A stretch of 64,000 nt of DNA from Prolixibacteraceae bacterium (GTDB lineage Bacteria; Bacteroidota; Bacteroidia; Bacteroidales; Prolixibacteraceae): NCBI GenBank assembly GCA_003506435.1, contig DOAQ01000046.1, forward strand, positions 124,001 through 188,000, written 5' to 3'. The notes under the pieces were generated by a model. It did no database searches. It worked only from the letters and a program-made list of their open reading frames with translations, and had not been told where the DNA came from. Each line of letters opens with the position of its first letter. The stretch's first letter is position 1. A program made the translations under genes and the position numbers. Shown here piece by piece: positions 44,374 through 54,085 of this stretch.

Positions 44374-44873
44374 TACTCTGTAATTATTGGCATGATGGCA
44401 GCCATTTGCGAACGCTTTAATGGCAATTTCTGGACGTATTCGGCATCGAGTTTGTACGGCTCAAAATCGGCGCATGTCTCGTTTATGAATTTGTCGTGTT
44501 TTTCGATAAACTTATCGCGCAGCACTTTAATGCGGTCGGCATCGGCGGTGGTGGCGTAAGCGTTGGTAATTACGTTTTCGAGGTCGGCTACTAGGTAGCG
44601 CGTTTTTCCCTCTAAAAATTTGTTGGCGGCTTCTTTTACTGTTTCGGCGTGTTTCTTTTCGAGCTCTTGCAATTCCTTTCCTTTCATTGCCTCAACGGCT
44701 TTATCGATTGTTTTTGATACCGATGTGGCGCGGTCGATGTTGCGCTGAATGGAATAGGCAAATTTACCATCTTCGATGTTGTCGAAATCGGTTGCCGACA
44801 ATACGCTTAATAATGTTTTGACTTGTGCATTTGTTAACTTAGCTGGTTTTTTTGTTCCGGTAACTTTTTCCAT
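44373..44873 (-). CDS. Phage protein of unknown function
   Basis: 166 residues, mainly helical and charged, with a coiled-coil-like central part (EKKHAETVKEAANKFLEGKT). The start MEKVTGTKKPAKLTNAQVKT and the final LPLKRSQMAAIMPIITE carry no motif I recognise. It overlaps the glycosyltransferase gene by 40 bases and the peptidase gene by one base, so it belongs to the same transcript. Confidence 0.7.
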   Translation of the reverse strand: MEKVTGTKKPAKLTNAQVKTLLSVLSATDFDNIEDGKFAYSIQRNIDRATSVSKTIDKAVEAMKGKELQELEKKHAETVKEAANKFLEGKTRYLVADLENVITNAYATTADADRIKVLRDKFIEKHDKFINETCADFEPYKLDAEYVQKLPLKRSQMAAIMPIITE

Positions 44874-45463
44874 TTTTCAATAGTTTTTAAAATTGATGTT
44901 TTGTTATTGTTTGATGCAAATAGGTGTACGGTGTATGTTTCGGCAACTGGCTCCCCTGTTAAATTGGTTCGCAGCGGATTGAAATATTTATCGTCGTACA
45001 CGTATTTACTTAGCTTGTGCTTATTAATATATTCTTCCAACTTTTCGAAGTTGTATTTTTGCTCGTTTTTGAGTATTTCGGTAAATAGCTTTGTATTTTT
45101 TGGTGCTTTTAAAATGTTGTTATTTATGCTGCGGCCATAACGAGGAAATACGTATTTACCCTTTATGTCAAGCGCTCGGATACAATAGTTATCAAGGTCG
45201 CTCCACCAGCCGCCCACGGCAATTAGCATTTTCAGCCTGAAAATATCGCTGAAATTGCGGATAGATATTGTTTCGTCAAATGGCATGATCTGGTTTGCAT
45301 CTGCCCGATTAACGCTTTCGGGTAAGTTTGTAATTTCATCGTAAGCCCACACCCGGCAAGTATGGCCATGTGCCTGAAACGATTTCAGGCAGTTAATTGC
45401 CAGTTCAGGCAATTCGGGTTGCGACCAGAAAAAATTAATATAGTGCGTGCCAATTGCTTCCAT
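44834..45463 (-). CDS. Glycosyltransferase with DxD motif (GT32/capsular synthesis-like)
   Basis: 209 residues from the ATG at 45463 (MEAIGTHYINFFWSQPELPE); a longer frame to 45559 lies inside the tail-fibre gene and is rejected. It has the sugar-transferase pattern ELAINCLKSFQAHGHTCRVW, then FSDIFRLKMLIAVGGWWSDL and DNYCIRALDIKGKYV, including a DLD metal site. These match Gly_transf_sug/Caps_synth families. The overlap with the tail-fibre gene end suggests the two are expressed together. It may glycosylate the fibre or a host surface sugar. Confidence 0.78.
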   Translation of the reverse strand: MEAIGTHYINFFWSQPELPELAINCLKSFQAHGHTCRVWAYDEITNLPESVNRADANQIMPFDETISIRNFSDIFRLKMLIAVGGWWSDLDNYCIRALDIKGKYVFPRYGRSINNNILKAPKNTKLFTEILKNEQKYNFEKLEEYINKHKLSKYVYDDKYFNPLRTNLTGEPVAETYTVHLFASNNNKTSILKTIEKWKKLPEQKNQLS

Positions 45464-48400
45464 CGTATCCGTAATGCTTGTGTGTTGTAAAATCGTAACG
45501 AATCTCCCCCTCTTCGCCAGGTGTTGAAATGCTTTTTGGTTGTAATATAAAATAAGCATCTATAAGTATTGAATCAGCATATAAATCAATAAACATTGAT
45601 CCAGATAAATAGTTAGCTGTTAACCACGTATATAAATTTACTGCTGAATTTCCTGTATTAAATGTGGTTGTTCCGGAAGTTGAATTGTCAATTTTGAAGT
45701 AGCTTTGAGCCGGGTAATCATAGAAAATACCATATCCCTCGGCGTATAAGTTGCCTATTGACATAGTACTTCCGTCCCAGCTTCCAAAACCTCCGAAACT
45801 ACCAGAATTGTTATATTGAATTGTCCCGGATGAACCTCCCGGAGAGCCGCCCGATGCTGATGCTGATATAGTAATCGTATCACTCGCGTATGCAAGCGAT
45901 ACATTTGTTCCGGCTGCAAATTTCACGTTTGTTCCCCAGCTCACAGTTTTTTGCTGTGTTCCGTCCACGAACAGGTACCATCCGTATGAATTCAAATCTG
46001 AAAAAGCCCAGCTAGCGGTTCCGGCATTCCAGTACGCATATCCGGAACCTGATTTAGTGATCACGGGTTCGTAAGTACCTGTATGGTTATGCGAGGCCGC
46101 TGCATACAAGCCAGCGTGATTGCCCCAGCCAAACGCGGTGTTCCAACTGCTTGAATTGTCGATAATCGACGTGCCCCATCCGCTGCCGGTACTGACAGCT
46201 ATCCCGGCACCCGGGTAAACCATTCCGGAACTTGCCGAAATGGTTATTTCGCTTCCTGAGAATCCGAGAATGATCCCGGTGCCTTCTTTTAAAATAAGGT
46301 ATTCCGAAGCATTCCAACTTCCTACCGTTGTATAGGTAGCTGACCCGGCTGTGTTTTTATACAAAAGCCAGCGCTGATACAGGTCGTAACTATGAGTATG
46401 CGATGTGATAGCGCCGGTTAATTGCGCCTCAATCATTGCTTTTGTAATTCCTGTAATATAACCTGCATTGTTGTTTAGCAGGCTGATATTTTCACCTTCG
46501 TACATGATTGTAGAAGGGAGATCGGCGGCTAAGTGCGAATGCGAGGCCGCTGCATATAAACCGGCGTGATTTCCCCAGCCAAACGCGGTGTCCCAGTTCA
46601 CCGAGTTGTTGGTTATCGACGTGCCCCATCCGCTGCCGGTACTGACAGCTATCCCGGCACCCGGGTAAACCATCCCGGAACTTGCCGAGATGGTTATTTC
46701 GCTGCCCGAAAACCCGAGGGTGATTCCGGTTCCTTCTTTTAAAATAAGGTATTCCGAAGCATTCCAACTACCTACCGTTGTATATGTAGCTGACCCGGCT
46801 GTATTCTTATACAAAAGCCAGCGCTGGTAATTATCGTAATTATGGGTATGCGATGTGATAGCGCCGGTTAATTGCGCCTCGATCATAGATTTAGTGATAC
46901 CAGTAATGTATCCTGCATTGTTGTTTAGCAGGCTTATATTTTCACCTTCGTACATGATTGTAGAAGGGAGATCGGCGGCTAAGTGCGAATGCGAGGCCGC
47001 TGCATATAAACCGGCGTGATTTCCCCAGCCATACGCGGTATTCCAATTACTTGAATTGTTGGTAGTTGTGTACCACGTTGAAGCAATGTAAATCGGGTCG
47101 GTTTCGGTATATGATGTAAGAAATGAAGCCGTAGCCGTTGTCCAATCGCTTATTTGTGTATGAGTAATTGATATTCCTGTGCTTTTATTCCATGCAGAAA
47201 AAACCGGGTCGGTTTCTGTAGTCAGAAATCCGCCGTAATTGCCTAAATTGTTATTAAAATCGGCAAGGTTAATTGAACTTTTAGCAGTCCAAGTAGGCGT
47301 TGAACTTGCTCCTGCACTAACATATAGTGTTCCTAATGCGCCAATTGACCCTGATTTGTGTGCGTCAAGTTTTAATTCAGTACCGGCAAATTGATATGAA
47401 CTAGCATTAATTGCACTTGAGGCTGTTATGTTATTCGCCGACCAATTAACCGTTGAAAGATTTGAATTGCCAGAATGATATACAGTCTTCCAACTGCCTA
47501 ACACACCATTCACAATTGCTCGCAGATACAAATTTTCGCTTGTTGAAAAAGCAAGTTGACTTTCGTACACGGCTTCTAGTCCATGTCTGAATGTTAATCC
47601 TGCAATGTAATTTCCCGCCGGACGTGTCGTCCCGGATGGCTGAAATCCAGACGTGAAAAATCGAATATTGTACTGCGACGATTCAGTATCTATATTAGTT
47701 CCGTTGCTTTGCAATAAAAAACTATTAGCAAGTCCACTTGCGTCACTTACATGATAAGGGATATATCCGTTAGTGAGGTTAGTAAACTTGCCGGTTGTGG
47801 CCTGAACGGTTGAAGTTGTGACAATAGGGACTGTATAATTAGCAGAAGATGTTGATAATGTAAAAACATTATTAGATAAGGCTGTTCCACCTACCGCAAA
47901 TTTCATTGTACCATATGGTGCCGAAAATTGCAAACCTCCGGTTGAACTGCCTTGCATTACAAAAGTTGCAGGTTGATATATTCCAGACGCAGTATATCCT
48001 GAGTTTAAATAAGATAAATAACCATACGTTCCTCCTGTAGCTGCCTCTCCTAAAAGAATCTGTGATGAGCCTGTACCTGTATTTAATATACGTATCGATG
48101 TAGTTCCATCACTATTGTTTTGAAATTTATTCAGATTTGCGGTAAAAACGTTTGCCGCATCTAAATAAGCAATATTTGCAGGCAAATCAACTGCTAAATG
48201 TGAATGCGTGGCCGGAGCCGCTCCAACATCGCTATAACTCGGAGTTGAATAGCTAAATCCACCACTTCCGTTATTTTTTAGCCACCCGGAAGCATTTGCA
48301 AGGCCGCCAAATGCGGTGATATTTGCAGGTACGCTTGCAAGTGATGAAAAATTCCGTTCGCCCAGGCTGGCAAGCGAGAGGCCGCTCTGTATCACAGAAG

Positions 48401-51400
48401 CGGTAATTTGCTGCCCTGAGATGGTAAAATCAACAGTACTGCTGTCGGTTACGCTAACTGCGTCGTGCAGTTGCGAAGTTGTAGCATACGCATTTGTGTC
48501 AAGGCTCCAGGTATCCGCTGCCATTTTTCGCAGCAACCCGTCGGTTCCGGCCAGCGCTGCAATAGCGGTAAGGTCCGCGTCTATAGGTTGTTTCCCTGAA
48601 AGCTGAGTAGATAAACCTGTTATCTTACTGATTGCTAAAGCAGGTATGTCGTTTTCTGCTATTACCCTCGTGCTGATTGAGGTCAAATGCCCTTGTGCAT
48701 TAACCTGAATATTGCTAAACATCCAGCCTGCGTCAATTGTGACATTGAAGGCTGTCAAGGTTGGGTGTGAGTATTGAGCCACCCACGAGCGCACACCCGC
48801 GGCGGTACTGCTCAGCAGGTATCCGTCGGCGGAAGGATTACCCAAAACGGGTTCGTAAACTCCGCTGTGGTTATGCGAAGTCAGCGAATACCCTGCAAGG
48901 ATAGTCGTTATTTCGCTTTCGGTATAATAGCGAGCATCGAAGCCGGTATAGCTCGAAAGGTTCGAAATATCAGATGTTGTATGCGAGTGCGAAGGCAAAT
49001 CAGCCGCCAGCAGGCTACGCAACGAAATACCCGTTACATGGCCTTTGGCGTCGCTGGTAAACGAGTTCAGAATTTGCCCCCTACCGGTACTTACCGACTT
49101 GGCCGAATAGCTGGCTACGTCGGCTAAATGGTACTCAAATGCTGTTTTTAATACTGCGGTTGGTTTTAAAATATGGTCGGTTGCATCGAAATATACGATT
49201 GCCTGGTCGGTTGGGCTGTCGGTGATGGTGGCAACGGCTTGCAAGGTGGTGCCTGCCTCGCCTATTACCCAGCGGTCGCGCGCTTCATCGAATCCCCATC
49301 GGTAATTTTCTAAACTGCCGCGATCGGCTTCCCAGCCTGCAAAACCGGCAGTAATGCCTGCCCCGGTCTCGCCGTAATTGATTACGCCCATGTTGTCTTT
49401 TATGCGCACTTCCTCAACTTCTAGATATACCAAATCGCCAATAACATGCAGATCGCCTTTTACGGTTAAATCGGCTTCGAATTCGGCGTTTTGGTTGTTG
49501 TACCAGCTTAACACATCGAGGCGGTTGTCGGTGGCTGTGCCTACGCCAATTACCCCGGCGCGGTCGGTTTCTACCCATGTGGTTTGCGAACCGTCGGCTA
49601 TGGTTGCAAAGCGGCCTAATACTATTTCACCGTAGTTATAGGCTTCGTTGCCTTCGCCGATGGCGATGGCGTTGTCGCCGCTGGCAATGGCATCGACTGT
49701 GGTGGCGCTTTCGGTTATATCCGGATCGATATAATTACGCTGAATTAGGCGATCTTTGGTTTTTATCGCTACGGTCCCGGCCTCGGTTATTTCGGCTTCG
49801 AAATATTTATTATATAATTTGGCGGGCGCCAGTACCTCAACGCCTTCGGCATTGATGATGGATACTTTTTCGTCGTAATCTTTGGTTTTTGGTGATGTAT
49901 TTTGTACTTCGTAGCCTTTGGTTTCGTCGACGGTGAGCGGGCCTACGTCGGAGGCGGTGAGATCGACGGTTAACAGTTCGATGTACTGCCCTTCGATGGT
50001 GAGCATCCGGTCGTCGTAGGTGGCGCCGCTTTCGAGCCATACGCGGTCGGGGTTTGTGTCGTCGGTGATGGCCATGGCCAGCGTTACGGGCATGTCGGCG
50101 TTTCGCACCTGGTATATTTGCCGAGGTTTGCGTATTTCGGATGACAGTAGGCGGCCTATTAATTCGGCGTAGGTGTACGAGCCTGTTTCGCCATCGATTT
50201 GAAACAGGTTTACCGATGCGCCGGTGGCGGCCAGCGTGATACCACCCTGGTAAATGATGTTGCGGTTGTTGATGGCTGGCACGGTGCCTATCAGCATTTC
50301 AACATCGTCTGGTACCAGATTGTTTTTGCGGTTGTTGGTTATTAGAAATTGGGTTGATGTTTCCCACGTATTTTCTGAATCTTGCTGCAACTGGAGGTTT
50401 ACACCCGTCCAGCATGAACCGGCTATGGCTACGTCATTTGTGTAGGCTACAAATAACATTACTGTCATTACTCCATCTGCGGGTATTCCTTCTATGTTTA
50501 TTGAAATTTCTTCGAATTTATCCGGAACAATATTCCAAGGCCACGCTGGTACTTTGTCTGGGTTAATATTGTATGAAAAATTATCGGAATAATGATATTT
50601 CATTGTTATGTATGGTTTCGCAGGCTGTAACCATGTAGCCCAATCATACACGATTTGTTTTGTGTCCATATTTCCGAACTGACGAATGTAATAGGTGTCG
50701 GTATCGGTTTCAAGTTTTATCATCATGTACATATAGGCAGAATTTCCTTCGGCGCCCATTAAAGCGAATTTGGTTTTTAGAGCCACGAAATCGGATGTTG
50801 CCGATACATATATGGATTGTTTGTAGCCGTTTGTTAGGTTTGCCGGATCGGCTGGTTTTTGCTTGCCCGGGAGATAAACGAATTTGTCGCCGTCTTCATT
50901 TAAATTTCGTATTTCGGGTGTTACTCCTACTGCTATCCATGCAGAGGATCCGATGTCGTCGAAATTGCCGTTTTTTAACAAATTGGCTTTGTACCCGTAG
51001 TCTTGTTTTACGGTGAGCTGCTTTAGCGCCGATTGCATGTCCATGCGCGGCTCATCCTCGAACCAAAAGCCTGTGGCTCGTGGGTTGAAGGTGCTGGCCG
51101 ACTGGTATACGCCTGCCGAATTGTATTTATAATAGGCTACCGAGGTTTTGCGAAGGTTGTTGTTTGTTACTACCCACCACTCGCCCAGCCGCTGGAATAT
51201 GCGCCCTCCTTTTACTATATGCTGCAATACTTCGTAACAGCTTAAATCGATGAACTGAGCTATGTCTAGTTTTTCCTGCGTGAGTGGGTCGCCTGCCCCG
51301 GCGGTGGTTTCGCGGATGTTCCAGGCTGTGTTTATATTGATTGCATGGCCTGTTTTGTCGAGACATAGCCGTATTATTTCGAGCTTGGTTTTGCGTCCTT

Positions 51401-51827
51401 CGTAGGCGGCGCCCTCGTCGTCGGTGAAGGGCTCGTCTTTTAAGGGGCCTAAACCGCAAAAGGCTACCAGCTTTACATTATACGGTGTTTGTGCAAGTGG
51501 CTCGCTCCACTTGCCCGGCTCGATGAAACCTTTGAAAATGGTGGTGGTGTCGTTTTTTATGGCTTCGACAAATACGTCGCGGGCACTGGCGGTAAACAGA
51601 TCTAGAAATTCGAAATCGTTTTCAGCATATAAAGCTATGTCGGTTTGGGTGCCGTATATTTCGGGCAGCGATTCGCCGGTATTGTCGCCCATTTGCAATT
51701 GAAGGGGCGATTCGGTTGATTCGCGCTCGACGGCTGCGCCTGTGTAACCTTCGAGATAAACGTTTATTGTTGTGTTGCCGCCGATTATGTCGGTGCTGTA
51801 TATGCTTAGTCGCTTGCCTAGGGCCAT
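45435..51827 (-). CDS. Giant phage tail/baseplate-fibre protein, 2130 residues
   Basis: The N-terminal part (about 1-290, LSIYSTDIIGGNTTINVYLE and QFIDLSCYEVLQHIVKGGRI) looks like a phage tail-tip/baseplate protein. The middle holds head-fibre-like elements (LTVKGDLHVIGDLVYLEVEE, AIASGDNAIAIGEGNEAYNY). The C-terminal 1200 residues are a repetitive fibre with SHSH and HNHSG shaft units, including a 150-residue tandem duplication. It ends with a TIQYNNSGSFGGFGSWDGST tip domain. It is likely the receptor-binding fibre fused to the tail tip. It follows the tape-measure gene after a 76-base heptamer-repeat spacer. Confidence 0.85.
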   Translation of the reverse strand: MALGKRLSIYSTDIIGGNTTINVYLEGYTGAAVERESTESPLQLQMGDNTGESLPEIYGTQTDIALYAENDFEFLDLFTASARDVFVEAIKNDTTTIFKGFIEPGKWSEPLAQTPYNVKLVAFCGLGPLKDEPFTDDEGAAYEGRKTKLEIIRLCLDKTGHAININTAWNIRETTAGAGDPLTQEKLDIAQFIDLSCYEVLQHIVKGGRIFQRLGEWWVVTNNNLRKTSVAYYKYNSAGVYQSASTFNPRATGFWFEDEPRMDMQSALKQLTVKQDYGYKANLLKNGNFDDIGSSAWIAVGVTPEIRNLNEDGDKFVYLPGKQKPADPANLTNGYKQSIYVSATSDFVALKTKFALMGAEGNSAYMYMMIKLETDTDTYYIRQFGNMDTKQIVYDWATWLQPAKPYITMKYHYSDNFSYNINPDKVPAWPWNIVPDKFEEISINIEGIPADGVMTVMLFVAYTNDVAIAGSCWTGVNLQLQQDSENTWETSTQFLITNNRKNNLVPDDVEMLIGTVPAINNRNIIYQGGITLAATGASVNLFQIDGETGSYTYAELIGRLLSSEIRKPRQIYQVRNADMPVTLAMAITDDTNPDRVWLESGATYDDRMLTIEGQYIELLTVDLTASDVGPLTVDETKGYEVQNTSPKTKDYDEKVSIINAEGVEVLAPAKLYNKYFEAEITEAGTVAIKTKDRLIQRNYIDPDITESATTVDAIASGDNAIAIGEGNEAYNYGEIVLGRFATIADGSQTTWVETDRAGVIGVGTATDNRLDVLSWYNNQNAEFEADLTVKGDLHVIGDLVYLEVEEVRIKDNMGVINYGETGAGITAGFAGWEADRGSLENYRWGFDEARDRWVIGEAGTTLQAVATITDSPTDQAIVYFDATDHILKPTAVLKTAFEYHLADVASYSAKSVSTGRGQILNSFTSDAKGHVTGISLRSLLAADLPSHSHTTSDISNLSSYTGFDARYYTESEITTILAGYSLTSHNHSGVYEPVLGNPSADGYLLSSTAAGVRSWVAQYSHPTLTAFNVTIDAGWMFSNIQVNAQGHLTSISTRVIAENDIPALAISKITGLSTQLSGKQPIDADLTAIAALAGTDGLLRKMAADTWSLDTNAYATTSQLHDAVSVTDSSTVDFTISGQQITASVIQSGLSLASLGERNFSSLASVPANITAFGGLANASGWLKNNGSGGFSYSTPSYSDVGAAPATHSHLAVDLPANIAYLDAANVFTANLNKFQNNSDGTTSIRILNTGTGSSQILLGEAATGGTYGYLSYLNSGYTASGIYQPATFVMQGSSTGGLQFSAPYGTMKFAVGGTALSNNVFTLSTSSANYTVPIVTTSTVQATTGKFTNLTNGYIPYHVSDASGLANSFLLQSNGTNIDTESSQYNIRFFTSGFQPSGTTRPAGNYIAGLTFRHGLEAVYESQLAFSTSENLYLRAIVNGVLGSWKTVYHSGNSNLSTVNWSANNITASSAINASSYQFAGTELKLDAHKSGSIGALGTLYVSAGASSTPTWTAKSSINLADFNNNLGNYGGFLTTETDPVFSAWNKSTGISITHTQISDWTTATASFLTSYTETDPIYIASTWYTTTNNSSNWNTAYGWGNHAGLYAAASHSHLAADLPSTIMYEGENISLLNNNAGYITGITKSMIEAQLTGAITSHTHNYDNYQRWLLYKNTAGSATYTTVGSWNASEYLILKEGTGITLGFSGSEITISASSGMVYPGAGIAVSTGSGWGTSITNNSVNWDTAFGWGNHAGLYAAASHSHLAADLPSTIMYEGENISLLNNNAGYITGITKAMIEAQLTGAITSHTHSYDLYQRWLLYKNTAGSATYTTVGSWNASEYLILKEGTGIILGFSGSEITISASSGMVYPGAGIAVSTGSGWGTSIIDNSSSWNTAFGWGNHAGLYAAASHNHTGTYEPVITKSGSGYAYWNAGTASWAFSDLNSYGWYLFVDGTQQKTVSWGTNVKFAAGTNVSLAYASDTITISASASGGSPGGSSGTIQYNNSGSFGGFGSWDGSTMSIGNLYAEGYGIFYDYPAQSYFKIDNSTSGTTTFNTGNSAVNLYTWLTANYLSGSMFIDLYADSILIDAYFILQPKSISTPGEEGEIRYDFTTHKHYGYDGSNWHALY
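46091..46990 (-). repeat. Two tandem copies of a 450-bp unit in the fibre gene
   Basis: The sequence gcgaggccgctgcata recurs at 46091, 46541 and 46991, exactly 450 bases apart. The units encode 150 residues (AASHSHLAADLPSTIMYEGE onward) with few differences. A third partial copy starts at 46991. In-frame recombination between copies would change fibre length. Confidence 0.9.
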
Positions 51828-51832
51828 TTGAA

Positions 51833-51888
51833 TTAGATGTTAGATAACAGATATTAGATACTAGACGCTAGATTCCAGACGCTAGATG
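51833..51888 (-). repeat. Degenerate heptamer array before the tail-fibre start codon
   Basis: Eight consecutive 7-base units (plus strand) with consensus YTAGAYR, such as TTAGATG, TTAGATA, CTAGACG. The array fills the spacer between tape measure and fibre genes and ends six bases from the fibre ATG. Confidence 0.8.
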
Positions 51889-51903
51889 TTTTATTAATAT
51901 ATT

Positions 51904-54081
51904 TCAGGTGCGGCGTGATACGCGCGTCGCGTGGCGTTTGTTTGATAGGTATATTGCATCGTCGCCGATGCGGGCTTCCAGTTTGATTGTGCTTTGCTGT
52001 GTTTGCTGTTGCTGGCGGCTGGCGCTGCCCTGATTGAGGATGTGGCGCGGATTGGCGCGCTGTACTATTTCTTCGCCCGAATTTACCATTATCGGGATGC
52101 GGTCGCCCATATACGACATGCCCCCCACTACCCCACCGGTGGCGAATTTGGGGATTTTTGTTAATGCCATGACGATTGATCCGATGGTGGCGGCCAGCGC
52201 AATTATATTTAACGGGAACGGGACTTTCATTGCTTCGGCGGTGCCTGATGCGTAGGCTTCGCCTGTTTTCCCTGCTATTACAGATGTTGAGCTGCTTGAT
52301 TGCGCGACGGTGAGCGCGGTGATCTGCGCTATAAGTGTGGGGATCATGGATATGATTTGCGACGTTAGTTCGAGAAACGACCCAGCGGCCCCGCCTATTG
52401 AGTAGCCCAGCATGCCGAACGAATCGGAAAGCGAATAGATATTATCGGTTGTTGATTGCCAGTTGTCGGCTGACAATTCGCCACGCAATTTCCCGGCTTT
52501 TTTCGCGTTTTCGTCGAGAAACTGGCCCATGTCGGCCAGCCCTTTTGTGTCGGGGGCCGTGGTTTCTAGGCTGTTTATTGTTTTTTGGTTGGTAATTTGC
52601 GCGGGGGCGGCCTCGTTGCGCAACGATTTGCGGATGGATTCGATAGCGGTTTGCTCTTTTTTGAGGGCTTCTATTTTGGCGGAAATAATGCGGATGGATT
52701 CGGTGTCGGTGTCGTTTACCTGATCTAATTCTTTATTTAAGGCGGCTATTTGGGCTGAACGTGTTTTGTCGGTGGTTGTGGCTTTTTCTATTTCTTCTTT
52801 TCTTTTTTTTTCAATTTCATCGAGTTTATTATAATGATTAATTACGCCTTGTTTTTCTCCCTGAAGCATGTCGAGCATTCTTTGTCCCTTTTTACGATCT
52901 GTTTCTTCTGTTGAATAAGCTAATTTTTTTGCGGCTTTTATTTGGTCGTCTATTGATTTTAAATATAATTCTCTTGCTCGTTTTTCTGCTTTTTCGCGGG
53001 TCATTCCGTTTTTAATCAGACTTGATGATATGTCGTTTACTTCGTTTATCCCATTTTTAACAGCACTTGAAATTACATCATCTGAAACAGCTTGTTTTAT
53101 TTTTTCGATGGATGTAAACACACTATTAAGATTATTTATTAATACAGTTGTCCAATTTATGATCGTTATCATTATTCCGCTTGACCCAGCCCCTAATGTG
53201 TTCATTAAATTATCCCAAGCGTCACCCATGTTTGATATTTTTCCGCCCAATTTCTCGGTAATGGCCGCCATTGCCCCTGATATCCCTTGTAAATTACCAA
53301 GCCCGGCAATATATGTTTTTATTGCTGTTGCATTATTGTCAATTACTGTGCTTTGTTCTTTAAATGTAAATGTTATTTTTTCACCCTCTTTTTTTGCTTT
53401 TATTCCAAATTCTTTTAATCTTTCAAATTCACCCGTTACAGCGTCGGCCATTGCTTCTGCAAGTTGGTCAAATCCCTTTCCTACACTTGAAGCTAAATCC
53501 CCATATTGTCGCATTTCTTCGCGGGTTGGTTTTAATCCGTAGTTTACTAATTTTACATACGCACCAGTAAGTTCTGTTAATGCAAATGGCGTTTCCGCTG
53601 AAAATTTTTGAAGCATCGACATTTCTTGACGCGCTTGTTTACTGCTTCCAAGCGTGTTTGTTAAAATTGCTTCGTATTTTTCAAATTCTTTTCTTACGTT
53701 TATTATGTTTGTTATTAACGATTTTGCGCCTGCAATTACTGCGGCAAAACCCAATACAGGCAACAATCCTTTTGCTGTATTCATTAATGAACTTATTGCC
53801 CCGCCCGATTGTGTTGTTTTGCCACGGAAACGGTCCATTTCGCCCTGAACTTTTTTTATCTGTTCCCCATATTTGTTCCACTGTTCGGGCGTGAGGGCTT
53901 TGTTTTGATCCCAGCGCAATTTTTGAAGGGTGTTTTGCATTGCCCGAAGTGGGGGAATTATTTTTTTTTCGACGTTGTCGCCAAATTTTCCCCCTGCGGT
54001 TTCGCCTTTTTTCATTCCGTCGAGGTAGTTACGCAGGTCGGCTACTAGCTTGATGCCTATTGATGTTTCTTTATTTGACAT
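51904..54081 (-). CDS. Phage tail tape-measure protein
   Basis: 725 residues. N-terminal helical part with coiled-coil (MSNKETSIGIKLVADLRNYL; LRAMQNTLQKLRWDQNKALT), a Gly/Ala membrane-type region (LLPVLGFAAVIAGAKSLITN), the TMP core YEAILTNTLGSSKQARQEMS and ALTELTGAYVKLVNYGLKPT, and late hydrophobic segments (AAGSFLELTSQIISMIPTLI). It sets tail length and helps DNA entry. Moderately short, which implies a short tail. It lies four bases before the glycosyltransferase-like gene stop. Confidence 0.9.
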   Translation of the reverse strand: MSNKETSIGIKLVADLRNYLDGMKKGETAGGKFGDNVEKKIIPPLRAMQNTLQKLRWDQNKALTPEQWNKYGEQIKKVQGEMDRFRGKTTQSGGAISSLMNTAKGLLPVLGFAAVIAGAKSLITNIINVRKEFEKYEAILTNTLGSSKQARQEMSMLQKFSAETPFALTELTGAYVKLVNYGLKPTREEMRQYGDLASSVGKGFDQLAEAMADAVTGEFERLKEFGIKAKKEGEKITFTFKEQSTVIDNNATAIKTYIAGLGNLQGISGAMAAITEKLGGKISNMGDAWDNLMNTLGAGSSGIMITIINWTTVLINNLNSVFTSIEKIKQAVSDDVISSAVKNGINEVNDISSSLIKNGMTREKAEKRARELYLKSIDDQIKAAKKLAYSTEETDRKKGQRMLDMLQGEKQGVINHYNKLDEIEKKRKEEIEKATTTDKTRSAQIAALNKELDQVNDTDTESIRIISAKIEALKKEQTAIESIRKSLRNEAAPAQITNQKTINSLETTAPDTKGLADMGQFLDENAKKAGKLRGELSADNWQSTTDNIYSLSDSFGMLGYSIGGAAGSFLELTSQIISMIPTLIAQITALTVAQSSSSTSVIAGKTGEAYASGTAEAMKVPFPLNIIALAATIGSIVMALTKIPKFATGGVVGGMSYMGDRIPIMVNSGEEIVQRANPRHILNQGSASRQQQQTQQSTIKLEARIGDDAIYLSNKRHATRVSRRT

Positions 54082-54085
54082 GTTT

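Noticed and set aside
46087..46767. Two similar short frames within the fibre gene
   Set aside because: They arise from the 450-bp duplication read in another frame.
49837..50040. Arg/His-rich minus-strand frame in the fibre gene
   Set aside because: Out-of-frame reading of the large gene with unnatural composition.
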